Of a stretch of DNA of 55,590 bases, positions 25,360 to 34,599 are shown in pieces; position 1 is the stretch's first letter, and the number at the start of each line of letters is the position of its first letter. A program made the translations under genes and the position numbers. The notes under the pieces are model-generated. The model ran no database searches. It was given only the letters and a program-made list of their open reading frames with translations, and was not told the DNA's origin. Source of the DNA: Victivallales bacterium. Its GTDB lineage: Bacteria; Verrucomicrobiota; Lentisphaeria; Victivallales; GWF2-38-69. Location: contig JAIPJT010000014.1 in the NCBI GenBank assembly GCA_021733985.1, forward strand, positions 1 through 55,590. The letters run 5' to 3'.

Positions 25360-25386
25360 TATGCACGAAAAAATATTTCGTGCATA
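25360..25386. other. 11-pair hairpin immediately upstream of pth
   Basis: TATGCACGAAA and TTTCGTGCATA are perfect inverted arms around a five-base loop. On the minus strand it ends 12 bases before the pth ATG, so it borders the initiation region and could limit translation or mark an mRNA end after rplY. It shares the GCACGAAA/TTTCGTGC sequence with the opp operon element. Confidence 0.7.
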
Positions 25387-25427
25387 AAAACTTATAAAAT
25401 TTTAATCAAAATATAAATTTATATTTA

Positions 25428-26087
25428 TTATTCTGATTTTTCTTTAGAACTTTCGCCTTCTCCGGCTTCCTCACCTGCTTCGGTTTCTTCCCCGACTTCA
25501 GCTTCTTCCGCCTCTTCCGGTTCCACGCTGAGCCTTGGTTCTGATACGTTTGCCACTGTTCTTTCGGGGTCTTCATCGGTGGAAACATTTTCAGGCAGCT
25601 TAATATCTTTAACATATAAAGCATCATCTAAATCAAGCTCTGAAACATCAACTTCTATTGATTCCGGCAGGTCATTGGGAAGACTGCTTACTTCAAGTTC
25701 ATAAAGTTCCTGGTTTAGAACTCCACCTGATTTTTCTCCTACAGGGGTTCCTGTAACGTTTATTGTAACGCTTGCTGTAATTTCCTCGTTCATATTTATT
25801 TCTTTAAAATCAACATGTAATGTCTGATTTGACAAATAGTCATGCTGGATATCTTTAATAAGAACATTAACCGGGCGTTTGCTTTTATCAATGAAGACTT
25901 TTAATATCTGTATGTCCTGGTTCGCAATATTATACCAGTCAATTGAATCTACAGTACACTGTCTGGGCTGTTTATTCTGTCCGTAAATCACTGCGGGGAT
26001 TTTTCCTGCTTTTCTTAGTCTTCTTGATTCTTTAGAGCCTAACTCTTTTCTTGATTCAAGATTAAGCCTCAAATCGCTAGTTGTCAT
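25428..26087 (-). CDS. rplY: 50S ribosomal protein L25, long (Ctc/TL5) form
   Basis: A 219-residue 5S rRNA-binding protein. The N-terminal L25 domain (about 5-95) includes RRLRKAGKIPAVIYG. The C-terminal TL5 beta domain extends to about 185. The tail is highly acidic, rich in Glu and Ala from about 188, as in many Ctc proteins. It lies between prs and pth, a widespread order. ATG at 26087. Confidence 0.95.
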   Translation of the reverse strand: MTTSDLRLNLESRKELGSKESRRLRKAGKIPAVIYGQNKQPRQCTVDSIDWYNIANQDIQILKVFIDKSKRPVNVLIKDIQHDYLSNQTLHVDFKEINMNEEITASVTINVTGTPVGEKSGGVLNQELYELEVSSLPNDLPESIEVDVSELDLDDALYVKDIKLPENVSTDEDPERTVANVSEPRLSVEPEEAEEAEVGEETEAGEEAGEGESSKEKSE

Positions 26088-26143
26088 ATTTTACCTCTGT
26101 CTTTGTTAAAAATAATAATAAAATAAAAGCCTTTAATCTAACA

Positions 26144-27100
26144 CTAGTTGTCATCTTTATCAAATAAAGTTGAAAGAGAACCGCCAATATGAATTTTTTT
26201 GATTGATTCACCAAATATAGGAGCAACACTAAGGGTTTTAATTTTGCTGCAGTCAAAAGGACAAGGCGGCACGGAATCTGTTGTAACAAGTTCTTCAATG
26301 TCGCTTTCTAAAAGGCGATTAACCCCAAGTTCAGTAAGCAGGCAGTGGGAGATTGCTGCTATTATTTTTTTTGCTCCCTGTTTTTTAAGCAGTTTTTCTG
26401 CAGAAATTAAAGTTCCAGAAGTTGAAGTTAAGTCATCTATAATTAGACATGTTTTACCTTCGACATCGCCTACAAGGTGAGAGGACTCTACAGAAACAGC
26501 ATTAGTTCTTCTTTTAGCTATTACGGCAAGGCCTGCATTCAGTGAACTGCTGTATCTTTGAGCCATTTTTACACTGCCTGAATCAGGTGCAACGACTACA
26601 GCGTTTTTACCCATCCGTTTTTTCAAATATTGAACAAACACAGGTGCTGCATAAAGGTGGTCAACCGGAATATCGAAAAATCCTACGATCTGGTCCGCAT
26701 GAAGGTCCATCGCAAGAATTCTGTCGGCCCCGGCACTTGTCAGCAGGTCTGCTAAGAGTTTCGAAGTGATAGGAACTCTGGGTTTATCCTTCCTGTCCTG
26801 TCTTGCATAACCGTAATAGGGTATAGCTACGGTTACTCTTTCCGCAGATGCTCTTTTAGCTGCATCGAGCATAATCAGCAGTTCCATGATATTGTTGTTA
26901 GAGGGATAACATGTAGGCTGGATTATAAAAACATCACCGCCTCTTATGCTTTCTAAAAACTGTACAAAGATTTCACCGTCCGGAAATTTTTCGATTTTAA
27001 TTTTACCGAGTTCAACTCCGAGGTACTTTGCAATCTTCTTCGATAGTTCAGGATGTGCTGTTCCTGAAAAAATAAAAAAATCTTTCTTTAAAGTATCCAT
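26144..27100 (-). CDS. prs: Ribose-phosphate pyrophosphokinase (PRPP synthetase)
   Basis: A 318-residue enzyme making PRPP from ribose 5-phosphate and ATP for nucleotide, His and Trp synthesis. It shows IEKFPDGEIFVQ, the ATP loop RQDRKDKPRVPITSK, the DLHADQIVGFF metal/flexible loop, and the PRPP loop DDLTSTSGTL (the common form is DDMIDTAGT; the Ser/Thr variant still keeps the phosphate-binding pattern). It heads the prs-rplY-pth-rpsF cluster. Confidence 0.96.
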   Translation of the reverse strand: MDTLKKDFFIFSGTAHPELSKKIAKYLGVELGKIKIEKFPDGEIFVQFLESIRGGDVFIIQPTCYPSNNNIMELLIMLDAAKRASAERVTVAIPYYGYARQDRKDKPRVPITSKLLADLLTSAGADRILAMDLHADQIVGFFDIPVDHLYAAPVFVQYLKKRMGKNAVVVAPDSGSVKMAQRYSSSLNAGLAVIAKRRTNAVSVESSHLVGDVEGKTCLIIDDLTSTSGTLISAEKLLKKQGAKKIIAAISHCLLTELGVNRLLESDIEELVTTDSVPPCPFDCSKIKTLSVAPIFGESIKKIHIGGSLSTLFDKDDN

Positions 27101-27157
27101 TGTCCTATCATTGTTTTGTTATTATTAAATATTGTGAAATTATTTTATAATACTAAA

Positions 27158-27895
27158 TCAGGTTTCAAAATCTAAAATTACCGGAAGATGGTCAGAGAGC
27201 CTGACATCGGGTACTTCTATATTATTAATGCTTATTCCATTTGAACACAAAATAAAGTCCAGCTGATACTTGGGCTCCCATGCCGGAAAAGTTGGAATAT
27301 TTTTTTTATTGGGATTGAATAAGTTTAGTTTTTCCTGTATCTCATTGAGCTCTTTTTCGCCCTTAAAAACATTAAAATCACCTGCAATTACAACCGGTTT
27401 TTTTTTATTTGAAAGTAGATTAGACAGATGTCTTAACTGGCTTTTTCTAACCCTTTTTGATAATGCTAGATGAACTAGGAAAAAATCAAATGTTTCCAGC
27501 TCCAGTTCAATTATCAGTTTCTTGAAACCGCCTGGAAAATAATGGTAAATACCGCTTAAAGTTTTATTTTTTGCAAGAATCGCATTCCCCTGCTTTCTAA
27601 GTATAGGGATTATTTTTCCGGATAAGGCGTCTCCGTATTTTGTAGTATAATGAGTATGGTGATCGGTAATTTTACCTATTTCATCAGCCTGATTTATAAG
27701 TGCGGTACCGACAGAACCCATATCAACCTCGATAAGTCCGATAACGTCAGCATCGATTTTTTTTATAAAACGGCTGATTTGGAGCATATTTTTATTTGAC
27801 CGGTTAAAGTATCGGTGAAATTTTAAAATATGTTCTGCATAGCTGCAGGGAGCTCCTGAACCGTATGCAATATTATAGACCATTACTCTGTGCAT
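27158..27895 (-). CDS. Endonuclease/exonuclease/phosphatase (EEP) family protein
   Basis: A 245-residue metal-dependent phosphoesterase. Catalytic blocks in order are MVYNIAYG (Asn), GLIEVD (Glu metal ligand), AGDFNVF (Asp/Asn) and SDHLPVILDF (Asp/His). No signal peptide is visible, so it is probably cytoplasmic. The family covers nucleases, sphingomyelinases and phosphoinositide phosphatases, and the substrate cannot be chosen here. It is followed on the minus strand by prs, 57 bases away, and is divergent from the XRE-cupin gene. Confidence 0.88.
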   Translation of the reverse strand: MHRVMVYNIAYGSGAPCSYAEHILKFHRYFNRSNKNMLQISRFIKKIDADVIGLIEVDMGSVGTALINQADEIGKITDHHTHYTTKYGDALSGKIIPILRKQGNAILAKNKTLSGIYHYFPGGFKKLIIELELETFDFFLVHLALSKRVRKSQLRHLSNLLSNKKKPVVIAGDFNVFKGEKELNEIQEKLNLFNPNKKNIPTFPAWEPKYQLDFILCSNGISINNIEVPDVRLSDHLPVILDFET

Positions 27896-28138
27896 AATAA
27901 ATATATTTTGATGCTTTTATTTATGATTAAATAACCAAAAAGTTTTAATATTTTATAAAAAAAATTTTAAATAAATATTTCTTTAATAATAGCATAAAGA
28001 TACTTATTTTACATTATCCGTTCATATTTTATTTTGGTAAAAGATTGTTTATTTTTTTATAAATTATTGAAATTTACATTTAAAAAACTAAAAATATTAA
28101 ATAATTCAGTTGGAAAAGTAATTATAAAGAAAGTTTTT

Positions 28139-28663
28139 ATGGATTTTAATTTTGAGTTTCTAAGAAATCTTAGACAAAAAGCAGGTTTAAATATATCTGA
28201 TCTATCTGAACTGTCCGGTGTATCTCCGGCAGTTATTTCTAAACTTGAAAGGAATATTTGTAAAGCTGAACTTGAAACTATATACAGGATTTCAGGTGCT
28301 TTTGGACAAAGTGTTTCAGAGTTTTTAGCTCTTGCAGAATTAAAATCCGCACATAAAAGAAAAGAATTTAAACGCGAATTGTCTGTTTTTACTTTCAGAG
28401 AAATAAAATACGGAAGCATTACTTGTTTACTCGGTAAAGCAGAGGCAGGAGACAGACTGACGAAAAGTGAGAAGCACAAAAACAGTGATGAATTATGCTG
28501 GGTATTGCAGGGGGAAATAAATTTTTCTCTGCCTAAAGAAACTTATCAGCTTAAGAAGGGTGAATCTATACAGTTTGACGGGAAGCTTGAGCATACTTTT
28601 GAAGCGGTAAAAGATTCGGAAATTTTGATAATTCATTTACTGAAAGAAAGAAGAAGGTTTTAA
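28139..28663 (+). CDS. XRE-family regulator with C-terminal cupin domain
   Basis: A 174-residue DNA-binding protein. The helix-turn-helix covers about residues 5-60 (FLRNLRQKAGLNISDLSELSG, then SPAVISKLERN), and the cupin sensor covers about 95-170 (LQGEINFSLPKETYQLKKGES, then LEHTFEA). Such proteins often control amino-acid, polyamine or acetate metabolism, with the cupin sensing a small ligand. The ATG at 28139 starts directly before the HTH; a longer frame from 28034 adds a Lys-rich extension of low complexity. It is divergent from the EEP gene across an AT-rich 243-base gap and 46 bases before the comEC-like gene. Confidence 0.88.
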   Translation: MDFNFEFLRNLRQKAGLNISDLSELSGVSPAVISKLERNICKAELETIYRISGAFGQSVSEFLALAELKSAHKRKEFKRELSVFTFREIKYGSITCLLGKAEAGDRLTKSEKHKNSDELCWVLQGEINFSLPKETYQLKKGESIQFDGKLEHTFEAVKDSEILIIHLLKERRRF

Positions 28664-28709
28664 TTCTATTAAATGAAAAAAAATACTGAAAGTTAGGAAA
28701 ACTGCAACT

Positions 28710-30908
28710 GTGGAGTTACACAGAAAGATAAAGCTCTTAAACAAACAATTTCCTTCCTGTCTGATATTAGCCGGTCTCCTTACTTCCGTTATTTCCTTAA
28801 TTGTCTTTAGTAATAACTTATTAATTTCCTGTGCTGTTATATTAATTTGTTCAGGGGTATTGCTTTCACTTTCTACATTCAGGATTTTCGGTAAATTTTT
28901 TTTCTGGGCGCTTATTGGTATAGCTGTCTGCTGGAGTCACTTTAATTTTCCAGTGTTTAGCAAATCTTCCGGAGAAAAGCTCTTTGAGGGGAACCGTGTT
29001 GTATCGGGAGTTGTAGCGGATTACAGAGCGGTAGGTAATGATATTTCCTGGCTGGATAACCCGAAAAGCATAAAAATTAAAGTTAAAAAATATAGAATAA
29101 GAAGCGACAATGACTGGATAAGTTGTAATAAAACAGTCAATGCAAAAATAAAAAATTGCAGTTTTTTGAAATACGGAGATAAAGTTGTACTTTCCGGATA
29201 TATTTCCATACCTAAACAGCCTTTGATCGAAGGAGCTTTTAACTATAAAAATTATTTAAAAAGCAAAGGTATAAACTATCAGTTTTACGGAAAACTTTTA
29301 AGGATGGACAGACAAGAGAAAACCGGCTTTTCGGTAAAGCTGTATGAAGTTAGGAACCAGCTTATCAAAAACCTTGCCGGAGGAATCAAAAACCTTGAGA
29401 TAAAAACTTTTCTTGCCGGTATTGTTTTCGGATGCAGGCAGAGTATACCCGAAAACCTTAAAAACAACTTTATAAAAAACGGTGTAGCTCATATTTTAGC
29501 GATCAGCGGTCTACATGTTGGAATTTTCGCTGTTTTTCTGCTAATTATATTGAGGTTTATTCCTGTGAGAATAAGATTTCTGCTTATACCCTTTTTCCTG
29601 TATCTTTATGTTTTCCTTGCCGGGTTCCAGGAGTCTGCAGTCAGAGCCGCTGTAATGATTTCGGTATTTTGCTTTTTCAGGGTTGCTTATATATCCGACA
29701 GGCCTGTAAATAATATTATCTTTGCTGCGGTAATTCTTATACTTGCTAATCCTTTGACAGTGATATCCGCAGGGTTTCAGTTTTCATTTTTAATTACAGG
29801 TATATTAATACTTTCCTGGAAGAAATGTAAAGAATGGAAGAGTGCGGTTTTTGAAAAAAACAACTGGCTGATCCCGGAGCTTTCCGGTAAACCCGGAAAA
29901 ATAAAGATAAAACTTTTAAATTGGGTCTTTTCTACTTCTTTTACCTGCATTGCAGCGGCACTGGCTTCTATGGGGTTAGTTCTCTACTACCAGAAATTAT
30001 TTATTCCTTTAACTCCGCTGCTTAACTTTACAGTTGTTCCTCTAATGTTTCCACTGGTCTTTATTTCACTGATTAAAATTTTTACTGTTTCAGTTTTCGG
30101 AAACTTTTTAAATATTATTTTCAACGCAACAATTACATCAATTTCCAATTTAATATTTAACATAACAGAGAGCGGCACCGCATTTTCTCCAAGCATCAGC
30201 ATCGGGCATATACCATGGTTTCTTATTGCCTCATTTTATCTGTTAATAATCTTATTTATTTTTTTGAAAAAACGTACAGGTAAAATTATATGCCTTATAA
30301 TGTTATGTTGTATTATCATTTACGGAGCATATAAAAATTCAATAAACACCGGCTTGCAGTATTATATATTAAAAGCAGGCGGGAATACAAAGCAGTGTTT
30401 TGTTCAGATTAATCCCCTGAACTCCAGTGTATGTATAATCGGGCTCTATGGGTACAGCTCTTATGTATTATGCAACTTCCTTGAGAGTGTCAATATTGAC
30501 AATATTGATGTTATATACCTGGCGGATACAAAGAAAAGGACTTTTAAAAATGCAGAAATTTTAATGGATAAAATGAAAGTTAGACAAATAAAAGTTAATC
30601 CGTCATCAAGGAAATCCACGTATTTAAAAAGATTCTTAAAAACCTATAAATCTGAAAAGAAAAATATTACTTATGGTAATAAGTTCAGTACAGGGGCTCA
30701 GCAAATTGTTGTTTCATGTAGCAAAAATATAACTGTTATTAAAGAACCGGGAACAGATTTTAATCTAAAGACAGACAGGCTTGGGAGTCATATTACTGAA
30801 ATTATTTCTACCGAAAACAGAAAAATAATAAAACTGACGAACACAGATAAAACGGTAATAAAGAAACTGAATAAATTACCACCGACAAATCAACGGAAAC
30901 TATTGTAA
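28710..30908 (+). CDS. comEC: ComEC/Rec2-type DNA uptake channel protein with degenerate C-terminal domain
   Basis: A 732-residue inner-membrane protein. Two to three N-terminal helices are followed by an OB-like soluble domain (about 85-200). The Competence domain of many helices (about 225-530) has the signatures HILAISGLHVGIF and AGFQESAVRAAVMISVF. ComEC carries single-stranded DNA into the cytoplasm during transformation. The C-terminal 190 residues sit where ComEC has a metallo-beta-lactamase nuclease domain, but the HxHxDH motif is missing and the region is Lys-rich. Start is GTG 28710 with AGGAAA nine bases upstream. Without the nuclease domain it may use a separate nuclease, or be inactive for uptake. 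Confidence 0.88.
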   Translation: MELHRKIKLLNKQFPSCLILAGLLTSVISLIVFSNNLLISCAVILICSGVLLSLSTFRIFGKFFFWALIGIAVCWSHFNFPVFSKSSGEKLFEGNRVVSGVVADYRAVGNDISWLDNPKSIKIKVKKYRIRSDNDWISCNKTVNAKIKNCSFLKYGDKVVLSGYISIPKQPLIEGAFNYKNYLKSKGINYQFYGKLLRMDRQEKTGFSVKLYEVRNQLIKNLAGGIKNLEIKTFLAGIVFGCRQSIPENLKNNFIKNGVAHILAISGLHVGIFAVFLLIILRFIPVRIRFLLIPFFLYLYVFLAGFQESAVRAAVMISVFCFFRVAYISDRPVNNIIFAAVILILANPLTVISAGFQFSFLITGILILSWKKCKEWKSAVFEKNNWLIPELSGKPGKIKIKLLNWVFSTSFTCIAAALASMGLVLYYQKLFIPLTPLLNFTVVPLMFPLVFISLIKIFTVSVFGNFLNIIFNATITSISNLIFNITESGTAFSPSISIGHIPWFLIASFYLLIILFIFLKKRTGKIICLIMLCCIIIYGAYKNSINTGLQYYILKAGGNTKQCFVQINPLNSSVCIIGLYGYSSYVLCNFLESVNIDNIDVIYLADTKKRTFKNAEILMDKMKVRQIKVNPSSRKSTYLKRFLKTYKSEKKNITYGNKFSTGAQQIVVSCSKNITVIKEPGTDFNLKTDRLGSHITEIISTENRKIIKLTNTDKTVIKKLNKLPPTNQRKLL

Positions 30909-31065
30909 AACTGTTTTTGCTTTATTTGAGAATTGTCGAAGTGGCCGTCGCCTTTATACTCTTGTTATACCTATAGACCTTACTGCAAATAAGTCTTCAA
31001 GAGTCCTTATGTCCCGGCAGCTGTAATTTCAAATTTTAATTTTTATTATAAAAAAGATGACAAAG

Positions 31066-31713
31066 CTATGCCCGCCTTTTCCGTGGAACGTCTGACTCCT
31101 TACTAAGTTCACTTATATAGGAATTAATTTTGGTAACTATCAAGTCGAGCCCTACATAATTTTGTGTATTACCTGAAATAATAATATCTGAGTACACTCT
31201 TGATGGCTCAACGAACTGCTCATGCATCGGCCTGACAGTTTTATTATACTGGTCGAGAACAGAATCTATAGTCCTGCCGCGATCTTTAGTATCTCTTAAT
31301 ATGCGTCTCATCAGGCGTATATCTTTATCGGTATGAATATATACTTTAATGTCCATCAGCTCCCTTAATTCGGGGATCGAAAAAATAAGGACGCCTTCTA
31401 TTAAGATTATAGGTTTCGGATAAATAAATTTTGTTTCTTTTTTTCTGCTGTCAGTAGTAAAGTCATAAATCGGCTGTTCTATTCGTTTATTAATTCGGAG
31501 CCTGTTTATGTGTTCGATAAACAGTTTTGTATCGAGTGAATCGGGATGGTCAAAGTTTCTTACAGTAAGCAATTTATTGGGGATATCGCATTTGTTTTTA
31601 TAATAAAGGTCATGTTCCATATGTACGATATAAGATGAATCAATTTTTTTTAACAATTGTTTTGTAAAAGAAGTCTTGCCGGAAGCACTTCCGCCGCTAA
31701 TACCAATTATCAC
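31066..31713 (-). CDS. udk: Uridine kinase
   Basis: A 215-residue P-loop kinase phosphorylating uridine (and probably cytidine) in pyrimidine salvage. The P-loop is GISGGSASGKTSF (4-16). Other blocks are HDLYYKNK, the substrate segment NFDHPDSLDT, and RRILRDTKDRGR, the typical arginine-rich lid. The ATG at 31713 gives the normal start. It converges with comEC across 157 bases in which I see no clear terminator. Confidence 0.93.
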   Translation of the reverse strand: MIIGISGGSASGKTSFTKQLLKKIDSSYIVHMEHDLYYKNKCDIPNKLLTVRNFDHPDSLDTKLFIEHINRLRINKRIEQPIYDFTTDSRKKETKFIYPKPIILIEGVLIFSIPELRELMDIKVYIHTDKDIRLMRRILRDTKDRGRTIDSVLDQYNKTVRPMHEQFVEPSRVYSDIIISGNTQNYVGLDLIVTKINSYISELSKESDVPRKRRA

Positions 31714-31826
31714 TTACTGCTCCTTGATTTAATAAACTGTTTAAAGATAAGTTGCTTGAAATTAACTGAACATATTATAAGGAAATTTCATTATTTATAA
31801 ACAGTTTAAAAGAATTTTTCTTGTAT

Positions 31827-32009
31827 TATACCCAAAACGTTTTGGTTTATTTATCCATCACACCATACGGTATGACCTGTATCAAATGAAAAGTCGAAAA
31901 ATAAAATTTATGTCCAAGTTCAGTTACGAAGGACAAAAACCATTCCGTCTTCGTCTTCGCTATTGCGGAACTACGCAGGATTAAAAAAAACCGTATACAC
32001 TTGTGTATA
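31827..32009 (+). repeat. Repeat family R1, copy B
   Basis: Full copy with the palindromes CCAAAACGTTTTGG, CATACGGTATG and ATACACTTGTGTAT and the ACGAAGGAC/GTCTTCGT hairpin. Compared with copy A it has about nine extra bases (TGTATCAAATGA region). It lies between udk and the cupin gene in a 460-base gap (31714-32173). The bases after it (32010-32173) hold no gene I can identify. Confidence 0.85.
31910..31984 (+). other. 24-codon open frame inside R1 copy B (speculative)
   Basis: ATG to TAA, starting MSKFSYEGQK and ending RYCGTTQD. It has the same length as the frame in copy A. Differences from A are Phe to Leu and PN to QD near the end. No clear ribosome binding site. Confidence 0.2.
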
Positions 32010-32173
32010 TTGATGAATCTTATCACTTTTCTGCAGTCGAAATGGATAATAGTATTTCATATAGCTGATACCGGCAACAGCCCTGAGAGATTTGCCTGAC
32101 TCCGATTCGATGTATCCCCCTCCAATTGTTTATCGGGGTGATTGCAGAATTTTAATAAAAATTAAAATATCGG

Positions 32174-32512
32174 CTATACAAATATAGTTTTTTTTGTTGG
32201 TTTTGGCGCTTTAACAACCATGAATTTTAATTGTTCCGGACTTTTGTTATACCAGCAATGCATAATGTCTTTAGGGCTTTCTACCAGCGTGTTTTCAGTA
32301 ACCTCCAATTTTTCACTCCCAATTTGAACTATGCCGGTACCTTCAAGGACATAAAATGCAACGTCAACCGGAGTAATATGCTGTTTCAGTGATTCACCGG
32401 GATTTAAAGTTATCACAGAGATCATAGCGTTATCTTTATTGTAAAGATTTCTTGCATCGACTCCATGAGGATTCTTCATGATTTCAGCTTCAGATAATTT
32501 TTTTGTAATCAT
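32174..32512 (-). CDS. Small single-domain cupin protein
   Basis: A 112-residue cupin. Motif 1 is seen around NPGESLKQHITPVDVAFYVLEGTG and motif 2 around ESPKDIMHCWYNKS (first of these described by its positions, about 48-71). The His residues are spaced for metal binding. No other domain is fused, so it may be a small sugar or amino-acid-derivative binding or isomerase protein; function unknown. It stands alone between surE and R1 copy B, all on the minus strand. Confidence 0.85.
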   Translation of the reverse strand: MITKKLSEAEIMKNPHGVDARNLYNKDNAMISVITLNPGESLKQHITPVDVAFYVLEGTGIVQIGSEKLEVTENTLVESPKDIMHCWYNKSPEQLKFMVVKAPKPTKKTIFV

Positions 32513-32599
32513 AGTAATATCCTATCCGTTCCTTTTTTGTAATTTTGATGTTCGGGCCATATAACAGGCCGCAGTTTATAAAACCTTTTCGTGCAAAAT

Positions 32600-33352
32600 C
32601 TAATTATAAATTTGGCTTAGTTTATCTTTTAACATTAGGTTTACACTTTCTTTTGTTTCAACTAAAGGCGTAATTGAGATGTAATTATTATTTATTATAT
32701 CCAGGTCGGATCCTTTATTATTCATGTGAGTTACACTGTTACCGACAATAGAAACAAATGAGACTCCATTTTCTTCACTATAGTAAATGGTATCGTCATA
32801 TATTCTGTCCCCTAAATGAGTTATCTTTATTCCTTTAAAGTTATCACTTAATGGAAAGTTTATATTAAGCAGAATTCTTTTGCTAATTATTTCCTCTTTC
32901 AAATCCTTAATTGTTTCTGCAATGAATTCCGCACAGTTGCTGTAATCAATTTCCTTTTGGTCCCAGTTGCATTTTTTTGAACAGGCTATTCCGGAAATGT
33001 TATTAATCAGAGCTTCTCTTGCTCCTGCAACAGTTCCGGAATAGAAAATATCATGTCCCATATTCATTCCCTTATTGATACCGGAAATAATTAAATCAAA
33101 CTTAATATCACAGTAGAACCCGAATAATGCAGTCTTAACACAGTCAACCGGAGTGCCATCTACAGCATAACCGTTTTCTGTTTTTATATATTTCATTGGT
33201 TTAAACAGGGTGATTCCATGGCTTACTCCGCTTTTCTGACCAAGCGGAGCACAGACTTTTATATTAAGCTCCGGAATTGCAGTTAATTTTTTAATTACTG
33301 CCTTTAGGCCTTCTGCCTGATAACCATCGTCATTTGTTAATAATATATTCAT
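32600..33352 (-). CDS. surE: 5'/3'-nucleotidase SurE
   Basis: A 250-residue metal-dependent nucleoside monophosphatase. From the ATG at 33350-33352 it starts MNILLTNDDGYQAEG, with the metal-binding NDDG motif. It also has SGINKGMNMGHDIFYSGTV and the family's Asn/Ser residues. The usual REG after the YSGTV block reads REA here. A frame ten codons longer exists, but the canonical start with AAGGA upstream is clear. The last codon AAT and the stop TAG (32600-32602) fall in a TTTTCGTGCAAAATCTAATTA sequence of the same type as at the oppA1 end (21 bases; key parts are TTTTCGTGCA and CTAATTA). Confidence 0.94.
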   Translation of the reverse strand: MNILLTNDDGYQAEGLKAVIKKLTAIPELNIKVCAPLGQKSGVSHGITLFKPMKYIKTENGYAVDGTPVDCVKTALFGFYCDIKFDLIISGINKGMNMGHDIFYSGTVAGAREALINNISGIACSKKCNWDQKEIDYSNCAEFIAETIKDLKEEIISKRILLNINFPLSDNFKGIKITHLGDRIYDDTIYYSEENGVSFVSIVGNSVTHMNNKGSDLDIINNNYISITPLVETKESVNLMLKDKLSQIYN

Positions 33353-33407
33353 AAATATTAAATCCTTTTTCTGTGTCGGCAAAACTTTTATATTATAAAT
33401 CTGCTTT

Positions 33408-33592
33408 TATACCCAAAACGCTTTGGTTTATTTATCCATCCCACCATGCGGTATGTCATGTATCAAATGATAAAGTCGAAAAATAAAATGTATGTCCAAG
33501 TTCATTTAAGAAGGACAAAAACCATTCCGTCTTCGTTTTCGCTATTGCGGAACTACGCCGAATTAAAAAAAACTGCATACACTTTTGTATAA
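33408..33592 (+). repeat. Repeat family R1, copy C (diverged)
   Basis: Full-length copy with more changes: CCAAAACGCTTTGG has lost perfect symmetry, the final palindrome reads ATACACTTTTGTAT, and the internal 24-codon frame is stopped at codon six. It fills much of the gap between the divergent surE and acyltransferase genes (33353-33759). The rest of the gap is AT-rich and must hold both promoters. Confidence 0.85.
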
Positions 33593-33759
33593 TATAACTT
33601 CAAATTATATATTTAAAATTTATATTAAAAATTAAGAAGTCAGAGATATTGAATAATCAATATAATATGCAATACTTATACTGGTTTTAGCATATATCCC
33701 ATATAAAACAGTATTTATTTTTCCGAGTTATTGAATTCATTTAACAGACGGAGCCTGTT

Positions 33760-34590
33760 ATGGTTAAAAAAGAGATGAGTAAAGGGCTTGGTAAAGGTTT
33801 GCAGAAAGTAATGCCGAAATACTTAGCAAAAATAATACAACCTGTCCTATTTAGAATACTTGCTATTTATCAAATGGATAAAATACATGATAAAGCCTGC
33901 AGATTAAACGTAGATGATAACTTTGCAGAAAAACTTTTTCATAAGAATGTCATGAACATCAGTATTGATGTAAGTAAAAAAGATATGGATAAAGTTCCTT
34001 CAGACGGGCCGCTGATTGTAGTTGCAAATCATCCTTTCGGAGGGGTTGACGGAATTGCACTGCTTGCGCTGCTTAAGAGGATAAGACCAGATGTAAAACT
34101 TATGGCAAATTATATTTTAGGTGGGATTCCAGAGTTAAAAAAATACTTTTTCCTGGTAGATCCTTTTGAAAAAACTGAATCATCACGAAAAAGTATAGGC
34201 GGGATAAGGGAAACTTTGAAATGGCTTAAGAGTGGTCATGCCCTTGGTTTGTTTCCTGCAGGAGAAGTGTCAACTTATAATAAAAAAGAAGACGCTATAG
34301 TTGATAAAGAATGGAAAAAAGCTGCCGGAATGATAGTGAGAAATGGTAAATGCTCTGTTCAATGTATTTATATTGAAGGACATAACAGTAAAATTTTCCA
34401 GTTTTTAGGGAAAATCAACCCTGTACTTAGAACTCTGTGGCTGGCGAGGGAGTTTAAAAGAGCTTGTAACAGTAATATAAGAATGAAAATAGGGGAAATT
34501 ATTCCTGCGAAAGAAATCGGCAGATATAAAACTCCTCAGGAATTAATGAAATTTCTTAAAAAGGAAACATATTTGCTTGCGGAGAAATAA
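33760..34590 (+). CDS. Lysophospholipid/glycerol acyltransferase family protein
   Basis: A 276-residue PlsC-related acyltransferase. The catalytic His-Asp pair is in ANHPFGGVDG (H91 and D97), the form seen in the 'hemolysin-like' and ornithine-lipid acyltransferase subgroup, where one more residue separates H and D than in PlsC. GLFPAGEVS (near 167-175) replaces the usual EGTRS phosphate site, also typical of that subgroup. There is no clear transmembrane helix; it probably sits on the membrane surface. The acyl acceptor is unknown. It converges with truA, with R3 copy 1 between them. Confidence 0.88.
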   Translation: MVKKEMSKGLGKGLQKVMPKYLAKIIQPVLFRILAIYQMDKIHDKACRLNVDDNFAEKLFHKNVMNISIDVSKKDMDKVPSDGPLIVVANHPFGGVDGIALLALLKRIRPDVKLMANYILGGIPELKKYFFLVDPFEKTESSRKSIGGIRETLKWLKSGHALGLFPAGEVSTYNKKEDAIVDKEWKKAAGMIVRNGKCSVQCIYIEGHNSKIFQFLGKINPVLRTLWLAREFKRACNSNIRMKIGEIIPAKEIGRYKTPQELMKFLKKETYLLAEK

Positions 34591-34599
34591 TTTAAGAAA

